In this document: one piece after another, positions 28,104 through 37,797 of the stretch | How the letters are laid out: every line of letters begins with the position of its first letter | Numbering within the stretch: the first letter of the stretch is position 1 | DNA from: Blastococcus sp. TF02-8 | Lineage (GTDB): Bacteria > Actinomycetota > Actinomycetes > Mycobacteriales > Geodermatophilaceae | Assembly: GCF_003319175.1 (NCBI RefSeq) | Contig: NZ_QOHK01000009.1 | Location: forward strand, 54,725-118,724 | Direction: 5' to 3' | Length of the DNA stretch: 64,000 nt | Made by a program: the position numbers and the translations under genes | Notes under the pieces: generated by a model | The model's database searches: none | What the model saw: only the letters and a program-made list of their open reading frames with translations | What the model was told of the DNA's origin: nothing

Positions 28104-28384
28104 TGCGCCGGCTGTTCTGGTTGGCGATGGGCATCACCATCGGCGCCCTCGTGGTCCGCAAGCTCTCGGCCGCGGCCGAGAAGATGACGCCGGCCGGCAT
28201 CGGTGCCTCGATCGCCGCCGGCCTGCGCGACGTCGCCGACGCGATCGGTGACTTCGGCGCCGACGTCCGCGACGCCATGGCCGAGCGCGAGCAGGAGCTG
28301 CGCGCCGGCACCGGCCTGGACGCACCGCTGCCCGCCGTCGGCGAGGCCTCGCTGCGCCGCGGCGCGCACTCCGCCGACTCCTGA
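28103..28384 (+). CDS. Small membrane-anchored protein, unknown function
   Basis: 93 residues, translationally coupled to the DUF948-type gene by TGATG. N-terminal hydrophobic helix (LFWLAMGITIGALVV) then a helical soluble part (ASIAAGLRDVADAIGDFGADVRDAMAERE). The size and position match the small hypothetical that usually follows DUF948 genes upstream of alaS. No enzyme motif. The two may form a membrane-associated pair, which is inference from coupling only. Confidence 0.75.
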   Translation: MRRLFWLAMGITIGALVVRKLSAAAEKMTPAGIGASIAAGLRDVADAIGDFGADVRDAMAEREQELRAGTGLDAPLPAVGEASLRRGAHSADS

Positions 28385-28392
28385 TCCCCCTG

Positions 28393-28416
28393 GCGGGGGC
28401 GGTCCGCCGCCCCCGC
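28393..28416 (+). terminator. GC-rich hairpin ahead of alaS
   Basis: GCGGGGGCGG (28393-28402) and CCGCCCCCGC (28407-28416) pair perfectly around TCCG, 8 nt after the preceding stop and 25 nt before the alaS ATG. It may be a terminator or partial attenuator; there is no T-run and no T-box-like structure. Confidence 0.55.
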
Positions 28417-28441
28417 TCCTGTCGAACCGAGTAGATCGCTG

Positions 28442-31117
28442 ATGCAGACCGCCGAGATCCGCCGCCGCTTCCTGCAGCACTTCGAGCAGCGCGGCCACAC
28501 CGTCGTCCCCAGCGCGTCCCTGGTCTCCCCGGACCCGTCGCTGCTGTTCACCGTGGCCGGGATGGTGCCGTTCATCCCGTACCTGACCGGCCGGGAGCCC
28601 GCGCCGTTCCCGCGGGCCACCAGCGTGCAGAAGTGCGTGCGCACCCTCGACATCGAGGAGGTCGGCAAGACCACCCGCCACGGCACGTTCTTCCAGATGA
28701 ACGGCAACTTCTCCTTCGGCGACTACTTCAAGGAAGGCGCGATCCGGTACGCCTGGGAGCTCATCACCAACCCGGTGGAGCAGGGTGGGCTGGGCTTCGA
28801 CCCGGAGAAGATCTGGGCGACCGTCTACCTGGACGACGACGAGGGCGCCGACGCCTGGCACCGGATCGCCGGGCTGCCGAAGGACCGGATCCAGCGACTC
28901 GGCATGGAGGACAACTACTGGTCCACCGGTGCCCCGGGCCCGGCCGGTCCCTGCTCGGAGATCTACATCGACCGTGGCTCGCAGTACGGACCCGACGGCG
29001 GTCCGGCGGTCGACCGCGCCGGCGACCGGTACCTGGAGATCTGGAACCTCGTCTTCATGCAGTACGAGCGCGGGGCCGGGGAGGGCAAGGACTTCCCGAT
29101 CCTCGGCGAGCTGCCGAAGAAGAACATCGACACCGGCATGGGCCTGGAGCGGGTCGCCTACCTGCTGCAGGGCGTCGACAACATGTACGAGATCGACGAG
29201 GTGGCGCCCGTCCTGCGCCGCGCGGCGGACCTCGCCGGTGTGTCCTACGGCAAGGACCACGAGGCGGACGTCCGGCTGCGCGTGGTGGCCGACCACGTGC
29301 GCAGCGGTCTCATGCTCATCGGCGACGGCGTCACCCCCGGCAACGAGGGCCGCGGGTACATCCTGCGCCGGCTGCTGCGCCGCGCCGTGCGCTCGATGAA
29401 GCTGCTCGGCGTCGACGAGGCCACCCTGCCGGAGCTGCTGCCGGTCTCCAAGGACGCGATGAGCGCCAGCTACCCCGAGCTGGAGACCGACTTCGCCCGG
29501 ATCTCGAGCGTCGCGTACGCCGAGGAGGAGGCCTTCCGGCGCACCCTCACCTCCGGCACGGCGCTGTTCGACACGGCGGTGACGCAGGCCAAGAGGGCCG
29601 GTGCGCCGAAGCTCTCGGGCGAGCAGGCGTTCTCCCTGCACGACACCTACGGCTTCCCGATCGACGTCACCCTCGAGATGGCCGCCGAGCAGGGGGTGAC
29701 CGTCGACGAGGAGGGCTTCCGCGCCCTCATGAAGGAGCAGCGGGACCGCGCGCGGGCCGACGCCCGAGCCAAGCGCACCGGCTCCGTCGACGTCCTGGCC
29801 TACCGCCGGCTGCTCGCCGAGCACGGCCCCACCGACTGGCGGGCCTACGAGACGCTGCGCACCGACTCCCGCGTGCTGGCGGTCGTCGGCGAGGAGGAGG
29901 GGCCGGAGGTGGCCGCGCCCGGCGAGATCGTGCGGGTCGTGCTGGACCGGACGCCGTTCTACGCGGAGTCCGGTGGCCAGATCGCCGACGCCGGCGTCCT
30001 CACCTGGGACGGCGGCCGCGCGGAGGTCGTCGACGTGCAGCGCCCGGTCAAGGGCCTGGTCGCCCACCAGGTGCGGGTGCTGGAGGGCGAGCTCCGCTCG
30101 GGTGCGGAGCTGACCGCCGAGGTGGACCGCGAGTGGCGGCTGTCGGCGTGCCAGGCGCACTCGGGCACGCACGTGGTGCACGCCGCGCTGCGCGAGGTGC
30201 TCGGCCCGCAGGCCCTGCAGTCCGGGTCCTACAACCGGCCCGGGTACCTGCGGCTGGACTTCGCCTGGCAGGGCGCCCTCACCCAGCAGCAGCGCACCGA
30301 CATCGAGGACGTCGCCAACGCCGCGGTCCGCGCCGACCACAAGGTCACCGCGTCGTGGATGACGCTGCCCGAGGCCCAGGCCTTCGGGGCGATCGCCCTG
30401 TTCGGGGAGACCTACGGCGAGCAGGTCCGCGTCGTGGAGATCGGCGGTCCCTGGTCGCGGGAGCTCTGCGGTGGCACGCACGTGCGCGGCAGCGCGCAGA
30501 TCGGCACCCTGGCGCTGACCGGCGAGTCCTCGGTCGGCTCCGGTGCCCGGCGCGTCGAGGCGGTCGTGGGCCTGGAGGGCTTCCGCTACCTGGCCCGCGA
30601 GCGCGACCTGGTGCGTCAGCTGTCCGATCTCCTCAAGGCACCGCAGGACGGTCTGGTCGAGCGGGTCAGCGGCATGGTCGCCCGGATGCGCGACCTCGAC
30701 CGCGAGGTCGCCGAGCTGCGCGGGCAGCAGACGCTGGCGGCGGCCGGTCAGCTGGCCGGCGCGGCCAAGGACGTCGGCGGCGTCGCCGTCGTCACCGGGT
30801 CCCCGGCGGGTCTGGGTGGTGGTGACCTGCGCACGCTGGCTCTCGACGTCCGCGGCCGGCTGGCCGCCGACCGTCCGTCGGTCGTGCTGCTGGCGTCGGA
30901 GTCCGGTGGCAAGGTGGCACTGGTGGCGGCGCTCAACCCGGCCGCGGTCGCCCAGGGGCTGTCGGCCAACGACGTCCTCAAGGCGGCCTCGGCCCCCGTC
31001 GGTGGCCGCGGTGGCGGCAAGTCCGACGTCGCCCAGGGGGGCGGCACCGATCCCGCGGGTATCCCCGCAGCACTGCAGGCCGGCGAGCAGGCGGTTGCGG
31101 CCGCCACAGGGAGGTGA
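28442..31117 (+). CDS. alaS: Alanyl-tRNA synthetase
   Basis: Charges tRNA-Ala. 891 residues, full length. Class II core at the N-terminus (TVVPSASLVSPDPSLLFTVA, motif 2 region TTRHGTFFQMNGNFSFGDY), the editing domain with zinc-binding HSGTH (His573, His577) and CGGTH (Cys676, His680), and a C-terminal oligomerisation/DHHA1 domain ending GGRGGGKSDVAQGGG. ATG 28442 matches the family N-terminus MQTAEIRRRFL. It begins an overlapping series alaS-ruvX-mltG-aroE. Confidence 0.96.
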   Translation: MQTAEIRRRFLQHFEQRGHTVVPSASLVSPDPSLLFTVAGMVPFIPYLTGREPAPFPRATSVQKCVRTLDIEEVGKTTRHGTFFQMNGNFSFGDYFKEGAIRYAWELITNPVEQGGLGFDPEKIWATVYLDDDEGADAWHRIAGLPKDRIQRLGMEDNYWSTGAPGPAGPCSEIYIDRGSQYGPDGGPAVDRAGDRYLEIWNLVFMQYERGAGEGKDFPILGELPKKNIDTGMGLERVAYLLQGVDNMYEIDEVAPVLRRAADLAGVSYGKDHEADVRLRVVADHVRSGLMLIGDGVTPGNEGRGYILRRLLRRAVRSMKLLGVDEATLPELLPVSKDAMSASYPELETDFARISSVAYAEEEAFRRTLTSGTALFDTAVTQAKRAGAPKLSGEQAFSLHDTYGFPIDVTLEMAAEQGVTVDEEGFRALMKEQRDRARADARAKRTGSVDVLAYRRLLAEHGPTDWRAYETLRTDSRVLAVVGEEEGPEVAAPGEIVRVVLDRTPFYAESGGQIADAGVLTWDGGRAEVVDVQRPVKGLVAHQVRVLEGELRSGAELTAEVDREWRLSACQAHSGTHVVHAALREVLGPQALQSGSYNRPGYLRLDFAWQGALTQQQRTDIEDVANAAVRADHKVTASWMTLPEAQAFGAIALFGETYGEQVRVVEIGGPWSRELCGGTHVRGSAQIGTLALTGESSVGSGARRVEAVVGLEGFRYLARERDLVRQLSDLLKAPQDGLVERVSGMVARMRDLDREVAELRGQQTLAAAGQLAGAAKDVGGVAVVTGSPAGLGGGDLRTLALDVRGRLAADRPSVVLLASESGGKVALVAALNPAAVAQGLSANDVLKAASAPVGGRGGGKSDVAQGGGTDPAGIPAALQAGEQAVAAATGR

Positions 31118-31833
31118 GCCCCGTGGGGAGCTCCGACAACAGCGGTAACGAGCACTCCGGCTTCGGGGAGAACCCCTCCGACACCGGACCGGTCGCGCGG
31201 CGACGCCGCGAGCTGCCGGCGGTCCCGCCGGCACGTCCCCGGCCCGCGGGCGGCACCGGCGAGCAGCCGGCGCACCACCCGACCACGGAGATCGATCTCA
31301 GCCAGGGCTTCCCGCCCGTCAAGCACGAGACCACCGAGATCGACCTGTCCGGTGGCTGGCCGCAGCACCTCAAGGTGCCGCCGCGGCGGGCGGGCGCCGG
31401 CGCGGCGCGCGGGCGGGTGCTCGGGATCGACGTGGGCACGGTGCGGGTCGGGCTCGCGCTGTCCGACCCGACCGGCACGCTGGCCAGCCCGCTGGAGACG
31501 CTCAAGCGGGCCAAGGACGGGTCCGATCTGGACCGTCTCGTCACACTCGTCGCGGAACACGAGGTGACAGAGGTGGTCGTGGGAGAGCCGAGGCATCTGT
31601 CAGGTGCGTCGGGCGCCTCCGCCGTCGATGCGGGCAACTACGCTCAGGAACTGGCCGACCGCATAGCGGATGTGCCGGTCCACATGATCGACGAAAGGCT
31701 CTCCACCGTGACCGCAGCCAGTCACCTCCGCGAGGGCGGCATCGACAGCCGCCGTTCGCGCCCGGTGATCGACCAGGCGGCCGCCGTGGTCATCCTGCAG
31801 CAGTATCTCGACAGCCGGCGGACGCCCACGTGA
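31114..31833 (+). CDS. ruvX: Putative pre-16S rRNA nuclease / RuvX (YqgF) with N-terminal extension
   Basis: RNase H-fold protein of the YqgF family, which processes the 16S rRNA 5' end or resolves Holliday junctions. The domain begins near residue 101: LGIDVGTVRVG (Asp106), VVGEPRHLSG, HMIDERLSTVTA and IDQAAAVVILQQYLD, with the acidic residues in place. The first ~100 residues are unusual and probably disordered, and carry a duplicated TTEIDLS motif (57-63 and 73-79). GTG 31114 overlaps the alaS stop (GTGA); a GTG at 31375 would give a domain-only protein of 152 residues. The repeat argues that the extension is translated. Confidence 0.88.
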   Translation: MSPVGSSDNSGNEHSGFGENPSDTGPVARRRRELPAVPPARPRPAGGTGEQPAHHPTTEIDLSQGFPPVKHETTEIDLSGGWPQHLKVPPRRAGAGAARGRVLGIDVGTVRVGLALSDPTGTLASPLETLKRAKDGSDLDRLVTLVAEHEVTEVVVGEPRHLSGASGASAVDAGNYAQELADRIADVPVHMIDERLSTVTAASHLREGGIDSRRSRPVIDQAAAVVILQQYLDSRRTPT

Positions 31834-33545
31834 GCGCGCCCGGCGGGCCGCCGCGTCGGGGGAGGCACGCCTCCGACGACGCAACCGGTGGGGTTCCCGC
31901 GTCCTTCTGGACCGGCCCCGGCACCCCCACCGCTGGCGAGTACCCGCCGGGTTCCCCCGTCCGCCCGGGCTCGGGCCTCATCGATCGCGGCGACCAGACC
32001 GGCCCGCTCGTCGAGCCGGACTGGTGGTCCTACGGGTCCACCGACCACCCGGACCACCCGCGCACCGGTGGGACCGACGCCCACGGGTTCGGCCGGCAGC
32101 ACCCCTCCGGACCGCTGCCGCCGATGCCGGTCGGCATCTGGGACCGGCTGGGTCCGCGCGCCGGCTCCGCGGGCGACGACGCGACCGTGGCCACCGCGCG
32201 CGTCGGCGGGCGCCCGGACGACGGGAACGACCGCGACGAGGAGGTCCTCGCCGACTCCCCGGCGTCGTGGGAGGAGCAGACCGGCGGCCTGGAGGTCATC
32301 GGCGCCAACGTCGACGAGGAGTCGCCCCGCCGGCGCGGGCTGCGGCGTCCCCGCCGCGCCCGCACCGCCGACGTGCCGCCCACGGCGGCCATCCCCGCGC
32401 AGCCGGTGCTCGCCGAGCCCCCCGTCGCCGAGGCGGCCGGGCCCCTCACCGACGACGAGATCCCGGTGGTCCCCTACGACTCGCGCCACGACCGGCGGCG
32501 TCGTCGCCGTCGCCGGCGTCCCTTCGCCATCCTCTTCGCCCTGCTGGTGCTCGGCGGCATCGTCGGGGGCATCGTGCTGGGCGGCCAGAAGCTGCTCGAC
32601 CTGCTCGACCCCTCGTCCCGGGACTACACCGGCTCCGGCAGCGGCTCGATCGACATCCGGGTCAACCAGGGCGACACGCTCAGCGACATCGCCCGCACCC
32701 TCGACGGTGCCGACGTCATCGCGTCCACCGGACCCTTCGTCAGCGCCGCCAAGAGCCACCCGGACGCGACCGGCATCCAGCCGGGGGTCTACACGCTGCG
32801 GCTGAAGATGAGCGGCGAGTCCGCCCTGGAGCTGCTGCTCGACCCCGCCGCCCGGCAGGTCTCCCGGGTCACGCTGCGCGAGGGGCTCACGGTGGTGCAG
32901 ACCCTTGCCCTCATCGCCGAGGACACCGGCACCCCGCTGGAGGAGCTCCAGGCCGCGGCGGCCGACCCGGTCGCTCTCGGGCTGCCCGCCTACGCCAACG
33001 GCATGCTCGAGGGGTTTCTGTTCCCCGCCACCTACGACTTCGAGCCCGACGACACGGCCGTCGACATGCTCTCCGCGATGGTGGTCCGGGCCGAGCAGGC
33101 GTTCGACGCCCTGCAGGTGCCCGAGGCCGACCGGCTCACCGTGCTGACCAAGGCATCCATCGTGCAGGCCGAGGCCGCCGGGACCGAGGACATGGCCAAG
33201 GTGGCCCGGGTCCTGGAGAACCGTCTCGCCGACGGCATGCCGCTGCAGCTGGACACCACGGTGAACTACGCCAACGGCAAGGGGGGCATCACCACGACCG
33301 CGGCCGACCGGGCCAACCCCTCGCCGTACAACACCTACGTGCACCCCGGCCTGCCCCCGGGTGCCATCAGCAACCCGGGTGAGGAAGCGCTGAAGGCGGT
33401 GCTGGCCCCGGCCGAGGGCGACTGGCGGTTCTTCGTCGTCGTCAACCCCGACACCGGCGAGACCCGGTTCGCCCGCACGGGCGCGGAGCACCAGCAGAAC
33501 GTGCTGCTCTTCCAGCAGTGGCTGCGGGAGAACCCCGAGGGATGA
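31830..33545 (+). CDS. mltG: Endolytic murein transglycosylase MltG
   Basis: Membrane-bound lytic transglycosylase that cleaves nascent peptidoglycan strands and may act as an elongation terminator. 571 residues: a long Pro/Gly/Asp-rich cytoplasmic region (1 to about 225), one membrane helix at about 230-252 (FAILFALLVLGGIVGGIVLG), a LysM-like segment (VNQGDTLSDIARTL), and the YceG catalytic domain (GMLEGFLFPATYDF, ASIVQAEAAG, LDTTVNYANGKGG, YNTYVHPGLPPG). The cytoplasmic tail is longer than in E. coli (340 residues total), as is common in actinobacteria. GTG start overlaps ruvX, and the stop overlaps aroE (ATGA). Confidence 0.92.
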   Translation: MSAPGGPPRRGRHASDDATGGVPASFWTGPGTPTAGEYPPGSPVRPGSGLIDRGDQTGPLVEPDWWSYGSTDHPDHPRTGGTDAHGFGRQHPSGPLPPMPVGIWDRLGPRAGSAGDDATVATARVGGRPDDGNDRDEEVLADSPASWEEQTGGLEVIGANVDEESPRRRGLRRPRRARTADVPPTAAIPAQPVLAEPPVAEAAGPLTDDEIPVVPYDSRHDRRRRRRRRRPFAILFALLVLGGIVGGIVLGGQKLLDLLDPSSRDYTGSGSGSIDIRVNQGDTLSDIARTLDGADVIASTGPFVSAAKSHPDATGIQPGVYTLRLKMSGESALELLLDPAARQVSRVTLREGLTVVQTLALIAEDTGTPLEELQAAAADPVALGLPAYANGMLEGFLFPATYDFEPDDTAVDMLSAMVVRAEQAFDALQVPEADRLTVLTKASIVQAEAAGTEDMAKVARVLENRLADGMPLQLDTTVNYANGKGGITTTAADRANPSPYNTYVHPGLPPGAISNPGEEALKAVLAPAEGDWRFFVVVNPDTGETRFARTGAEHQQNVLLFQQWLRENPEG

Positions 33546-34345
33546 GGGCCGCCGTCCTCGGCCGGCCGGTCTCGCACTCGCTCTCCCCGCTGCTGCACCG
33601 GGCGGCCTACGCCGCGCTGGGGCTCACCGACTGGAGCTACGACGCCCTGGACATCGGGGCCGAGGAGCTGCCCGACCTGCTGGCCGGTCTCGGCCCGGAG
33701 TGGCGTGGCTTCTCGGTGACCATGCCGAACAAGCAGGCCGCGGTGGAGGTCGCCGACGAGGTGGCGGCGCTGCCCGCCCTGCTGCGGGCGGCCAACACGC
33801 TCGTCCGCACCGAGACCGGCTGGCGGGCCGAGAACACCGACGTCGCCGGTGTCGGCATGGCACTACAGCTTGCCGGTGTCGGGTCCGCGCCGCGGGCGGC
33901 CGTGCTGGGCGCCGGTGGCACGGCCGCGGCGGCCGCCGTCGCGCTGGCCTCGCTGGGGGCCCGCGAGGTCGACGTCGTGGTGCGCAACCCGCGCCGGGCG
34001 GGAGACCTCGTCCGGGTGCTGGAGACGCTCGGCGTGGCGGCCACGATCGTCCCGCTCGGCGAGGGCGCGGTGACCGCCCCGGTGGTGGTGAGCACCGTGC
34101 CCGTGGACGGTCAGCCGGCGGTCGCCGCGCTGGACTGGCGGCCCGGGCAGACGGTGCTCGACGTCCTGTACTCGCCGTGGCCGACCCCGCTGGCCGAACG
34201 GGTCACCGCCGCGGGGGGCACCGTCGTCGGTGGCCTCGAGGTGCTGTTCTGGCAGGCCACCGAGCAGGTGGAGCTGATGACGGGAGAGCCGGCGCCGATC
34301 GGTGCCATGCGCGACGCCCTGGACGCGGCGCTCGCCGGGCGCTGA
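33542..34345 (+). CDS. aroE: Shikimate dehydrogenase
   Basis: NADPH-dependent reduction of 3-dehydroshikimate to shikimate. 267 residues from ATG 33542. Substrate site PVSHSLSPLLHR near the N-terminus, catalytic Lys in TMPNKQAAVE, ENTDVAGV, and nucleotide-binding GAGGTAAAA. The C-terminal EVLFWQATEQVELMTG is typical. It overlaps mltG by 4 nt; the prepilin peptidase gene and then aroC follow closely. Confidence 0.94.
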   Translation: MRAAVLGRPVSHSLSPLLHRAAYAALGLTDWSYDALDIGAEELPDLLAGLGPEWRGFSVTMPNKQAAVEVADEVAALPALLRAANTLVRTETGWRAENTDVAGVGMALQLAGVGSAPRAAVLGAGGTAAAAAVALASLGAREVDVVVRNPRRAGDLVRVLETLGVAATIVPLGEGAVTAPVVVSTVPVDGQPAVAALDWRPGQTVLDVLYSPWPTPLAERVTAAGGTVVGGLEVLFWQATEQVELMTGEPAPIGAMRDALDAALAGR

Positions 34346-34354
34346 CGAACCCGC

Positions 34355-35020
34355 GTGGACGTGCCCCCGCCGGTGGTGCTCGCGCTCGCCGCCGGCCTCG
34401 GGCTCGCCGCGGGCCCGTGGGCCGCGGTCGCGTCGGTGCGGTTGGCGACGCGGGACGACCGGGCGCGCGCCACCCCGGCGCGCGTCGGCGTCGTGACCGC
34501 GACGGTCACCGCGCTGCTGTGCGCGGTGGCCCTGCAGGACGGCATGCGCCCCGTCACGGTCGGCCTGGCGTGGGCGGCCGTCGCCGCGGTGGTCCTCGGG
34601 GCGGTGGACCTGGACGTCCACCGGCTGCCCGACCGCGTGCTCCTGCCCACCGCGGTCGTGTTCGCCGGTGCGGCGCTGGTCGACGCCGCCGTGCTGGGCA
34701 CCTGGTGGGCCCTCGCGCGCGCCGTGCTCGCGGGTGCGGCGGCCTTCGCGGTCCCGGCGGTGGCGCGGATCGTCGCCCCCGCGGCGCTGGGCTACGGCGA
34801 CGTGAAGCTGCTGGGGCTGCTCGGGCTGGTCCTCGGCTGGTTCGGCTGGGGGGTGCTCCTGGTCGGGATCTTCCTCGGTCTGCTCGTGGGCGCGGGCGTC
34901 TCGGTGCTGCTCGTGCTGGCCCGCCGCGCGACGTGGCGCAGCACCGTGCCGTTCGGCCCTCCGCTGCTGGCCGGTGCGGTTCTCGCCCTCGTGATCGGAG
35001 CGGTCCCGGGGTCCTTCTAG
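34355..35020 (+). CDS. Prepilin-peptidase (A24 family), short form
   Basis: Membrane aspartyl protease of 221 residues. Both catalytic aspartates of the family are visible, in [14 protein letters not shown] and [13 protein letters not shown], with about six hydrophobic segments. The N-terminal methyltransferase domain with its Cys motifs, found in full-length PilD, is missing, as in many actinobacterial and CpaA-type enzymes. No pilin gene is near; the position between aroE and aroC is conserved across actinobacteria. Its TAG stop is also the start of the -10 hexamer of aroC. Confidence 0.88.
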   Translation: MDVPPPVVLALAAGLGLAAGPWAAVASVRLATRDDRARATPARVGVVTATVTALLCAVALQDGMRPVTVGLAWAAVAAVVLGAVDLDVHRLPDRVLLPTAVVFAGAALVDAAVLGTWWALARAVLAGAAAFAVPAVARIVAPAALGYGDVKLLGLLGLVLGWFGWGVLLVGIFLGLLVGAGVSVLLVLARRATWRSTVPFGPPLLAGAVLALVIGAVPGSF

Positions 35021-35030
35021 ACTCGCGCGC
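35018..35030 (+). promoter_or_regulatory. Predicted leaderless promoter for aroC
   Basis: TAGACT (35018-35023) fits TANNNT and ends 7 nt before the aroC ATG; its TAG is the prepilin peptidase stop codon. No Shine-Dalgarno is seen between it and the ATG. It would allow aroC-K-B-Q and downstream genes to be transcribed apart from the alaS-aroE series. Confidence 0.45.
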
Positions 35031-36209
35031 ATGTTGCGCTGGCTGACCGCCGGTGAGTCGCACGGCCAGCAGCTCACCGCCATCCTCGAAGGACTCCCGG
35101 CCGGGGTCGAGGTGCAGACCTCCGATCTCGACCTGCAGCTGGAACGCCGCAGGCTGGGCCACGGGCGCGGCGCCCGCATGTCCTTCGAGCAGGACGTCGT
35201 CACCCTCACCGGCGGCGTGCGGCACGGCCGCACCCAGGGTGGGCCGATCGCGGTGCAGGTCGGCAACACCGAGTGGCCCAAGTGGCAGACCGTCATGTCC
35301 GCCGACCCGGTCGACGCCGAGGTGCTCGCCGGTCAGGCGCGCAACGCGCCGCTCACCCGCCCCCGGCCGGGCCACGCCGACCTCGCGGGCATGCAGAAGT
35401 ACGGCTTCGACGACGCCCGCCCGGTCCTGGAGCGCGCCAGCGCGCGGGAGACCGCGGCGCGGGTGGCCCTGGGCGCCATCGCCCAGCAGTTCCTCCGGCA
35501 GGCCCTGGGGGTCTCCGTGGTCAGCCACGTCGTCGGCATCGGGGCGGTCACCGCCCCCGAGGGCATCGTCCCCGGCCCCGACGACAACCCCCGCCTCGAC
35601 GAGGACCCGGTGCGCTGCGCCGACCCGGCGACGAGCGAGCGGATGACCGCCGAGATCGACGACGCCCGCAGGACCGGCGACACCCTGGGCGGGGTCATCG
35701 AGGTCGTGGTGCACGGCCTGCCGCCGGGCCTGGGCAGCCACGTCCACTGGGACCGGCGCCTGGACGCCCGCCTGGCCGGGGCCCTCATGGGGGTCCAGTC
35801 GGTCAAGGCCGTCGAGGTCGGCGACGGGCTGGAGACCGCCCGGCGCCGGGGCTCGGTCGCCCACGACGAGATCGTCAGCACCGAGGGACGCCTCCAGCGG
35901 CTCACCGACCGCGCCGGTGGCATCGAGGGGGGCATGACCAACGGCGAGGTGCTCCGCGTGCGCGCCGCCATGAAGCCGATCAGCACGGTGCCCCGGGCGC
36001 TGCAGACGGTGGACGTCGCGACCGGGGAGGCCGCGGTCGCCATCAACCAGCGCAGCGACGCCTGCGCGGTGCCGCGCGGCAGCGTCGTCATGGAGGCGAT
36101 GGTCGCCCTGGTGCTCGCCGACGCCGTCCTGGAGAAGTTCGGCGGGGACTCGCTCGCCGAGACCCGCCGGAACGTGCAGGGGTACCTCGACGCGCTGCCC
36201 TACCGGTGA
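35031..36209 (+). CDS. aroC: Chorismate synthase
   Basis: Last step of the shikimate pathway, EPSP to chorismate, needing reduced FMN. 392 residues. Signatures: [11 protein letters not shown] at the N-terminus, [24 protein letters not shown], and the C-terminal [19 protein letters not shown]. Preceded by a leaderless-type promoter. The stop overlaps the aroK GTG by 4 nt. Confidence 0.96.
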   Translation: MLRWLTAGESHGQQLTAILEGLPAGVEVQTSDLDLQLERRRLGHGRGARMSFEQDVVTLTGGVRHGRTQGGPIAVQVGNTEWPKWQTVMSADPVDAEVLAGQARNAPLTRPRPGHADLAGMQKYGFDDARPVLERASARETAARVALGAIAQQFLRQALGVSVVSHVVGIGAVTAPEGIVPGPDDNPRLDEDPVRCADPATSERMTAEIDDARRTGDTLGGVIEVVVHGLPPGLGSHVHWDRRLDARLAGALMGVQSVKAVEVGDGLETARRRGSVAHDEIVSTEGRLQRLTDRAGGIEGGMTNGEVLRVRAAMKPISTVPRALQTVDVATGEAAVAINQRSDACAVPRGSVVMEAMVALVLADAVLEKFGGDSLAETRRNVQGYLDALPYR

Positions 36210-36739
36210 GCGGCCCGGTCCTGGTCCTGGTCGGTCCGCCCGCCGCGGGTAAGACGACGGTCGGGACCGCCGTGGCCGCAGCGCGTGGGCTGGCGTTCCG
36301 GGACACCGACCGCGACGTGGAGAACGCCACCGGGACCACCGTCGCCGACCTGTTCGTCGAGCACGGGGAGCCGCACTTCCGCGCGCTGGAGGAGCAGGCG
36401 GTCGCCCGGGCGGTCGCCGAGCACGACGGCGTGCTGGCCCTCGGCGGGGGCGCGGTCACCAGTGCGCTCACCCGTGACCTGCTCGTGGCGCACGGGCGGA
36501 GCGGGGGAACGGTGGTCTGGCTCGACGTCGACGTCGCCTCGGCCGCCCGCCGTGTCGGCCTCTCCCGGGACCGCCCGCTGCTCGCGGTGAACCCCCGCGC
36601 GATGCTGCGCACCATGCTGGAGCAACGCGCCCCGCTCTACGCCGAGGTGGCCACCCACCGGGTCGCCACCGCCGGACGCCTCCCCGAGGAGGTCGTCGCG
36701 GAGGTGCTCGCCGTCCTGACCCCGGAGGAGTCGTCGTGA
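36206..36739 (+). CDS. aroK: Shikimate kinase
   Basis: Phosphorylates shikimate with ATP. 177 residues from GTG 36206. Walker [10 protein letters not shown] (about 10-18), shikimate-binding DTDRDVE and the GGGAVTS loop, and the lid arginines in [10 protein letters not shown]. Overlaps both neighbours (GTGA on each side), so it is co-translated with aroC and aroB. Confidence 0.94.
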   Translation: MSGPVLVLVGPPAAGKTTVGTAVAAARGLAFRDTDRDVENATGTTVADLFVEHGEPHFRALEEQAVARAVAEHDGVLALGGGAVTSALTRDLLVAHGRSGGTVVWLDVDVASAARRVGLSRDRPLLAVNPRAMLRTMLEQRAPLYAEVATHRVATAGRLPEEVVAEVLAVLTPEESS

Positions 36740-37797
36740 GCCGTCGCGTTGCCGTCGCGGGGGAGCAGCCGTACGACGTCGTCATCGGCGCCGGTGTGCA
36801 GGCCGAGCTGGGCATCGTGCTCGCCGGGACGCCGAAGGTCGCCGTGGTCCACGCCCCGCCGCTGGCCGCGGCCGCCGGTGCCGCCGTCGAGACCCTGCAG
36901 ACCGCGGGCGTCGCCGCCGAGGCGGTCGTCGTCCCCGACGGCGAGGCCGCGAAGACCGCGGCGGTGGCCGCCGAGGCGTGGGAGGAGTTCGGCCGGCTCG
37001 GCCTGACCCGGTCCGACGCCGTGGTGGGCATCGGCGGGGGAGCGGTCACCGACCTGGCGGGGTTCCTGGCCGCCACCTGGACCCGCGGGATCCGCGTCGT
37101 CCAGGTGCCCACCAGCCTGCTGGGCATGGTCGATGCCGCCGTCGGCGGGAAGACCGGCATCAACACCGGAGCGGGCAAGAACCTCGTCGGCGCCTTCCAC
37201 CCCCCGGCTGCCGTGCTCGCCGACACCGACCTGCTGGCCGGTCTGCCCGAGGCGGAGTTCCGCTCCGGGCTGGCCGAGGTCGTGAAGTGCGGCTTCATCT
37301 CCGACGGGCGGATCCTCGAGCTGCTCGACGCCGACCCCACCGGGCGCGCCGGCACCGAGGAGCTCATCGAGCGCGCGGTCCGCGTGAAGGCGCAGGCGGT
37401 GGGGGAGGACCTCCTCGACACCGGCGTCCGCGAGTTCCTGAACTACGGCCACACGCTCGGGCACGCGATCGAGCGGGTGGAGGACTTCGGCTGGCGGCAC
37501 GGCGAGGCGGTCGCCGTCGGCCTGGTGTTCGCCGCCGAGCTGGCGGGACAGTCGGGTCTGCTCACCCGCGCCGAGGTCGACCGGCACCGGGACCTCGTCT
37601 CGGCCATGGGGCTGCCCACGAGCTACGCCGGCGACTGGGACCGCCTGCAGCAGGTGATGCGGGTGGACAAGAAGGCCCGCGGCGCGTCGTTGCGCTTCGT
37701 CGTCCTCGACGGGCTGGGCGGCCCCAGGATCCTGACCGACCCCGACCAGGCCTGGCTCGACGCCGCATGGGCCGCCGTATCAGGAGTGGATGCATGA
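36736..37797 (+). CDS. aroB: 3-dehydroquinate synthase
   Basis: Converts DAHP to 3-dehydroquinate using NAD and a divalent metal. 353 residues from GTG 36736. NAD-binding GGGAVTDLAGFLAATW, VPTSLLGMVDAAVGGKTGIN, and metal ligands in GLAEVVKCG and NYGHTLGHAIE...HGEAVAVG. Overlaps aroK and aroQ by 4 nt each. Normal length. Confidence 0.95.
   Translation: MSRRVAVAGEQPYDVVIGAGVQAELGIVLAGTPKVAVVHAPPLAAAAGAAVETLQTAGVAAEAVVVPDGEAAKTAAVAAEAWEEFGRLGLTRSDAVVGIGGGAVTDLAGFLAATWTRGIRVVQVPTSLLGMVDAAVGGKTGINTGAGKNLVGAFHPPAAVLADTDLLAGLPEAEFRSGLAEVVKCGFISDGRILELLDADPTGRAGTEELIERAVRVKAQAVGEDLLDTGVREFLNYGHTLGHAIERVEDFGWRHGEAVAVGLVFAAELAGQSGLLTRAEVDRHRDLVSAMGLPTSYAGDWDRLQQVMRVDKKARGASLRFVVLDGLGGPRILTDPDQAWLDAAWAAVSGVDA

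Noticed and set aside
28385..28441. T-box or alanine leader before alaS
   Set aside because: Only a single simple hairpin in 57 nt, with no T-box sequence or specifier loop.
27989..31234. 1081-codon minus-strand frame opposite alaS
   Set aside because: Shadow of alaS with no motif, which ends inside other well-supported genes.
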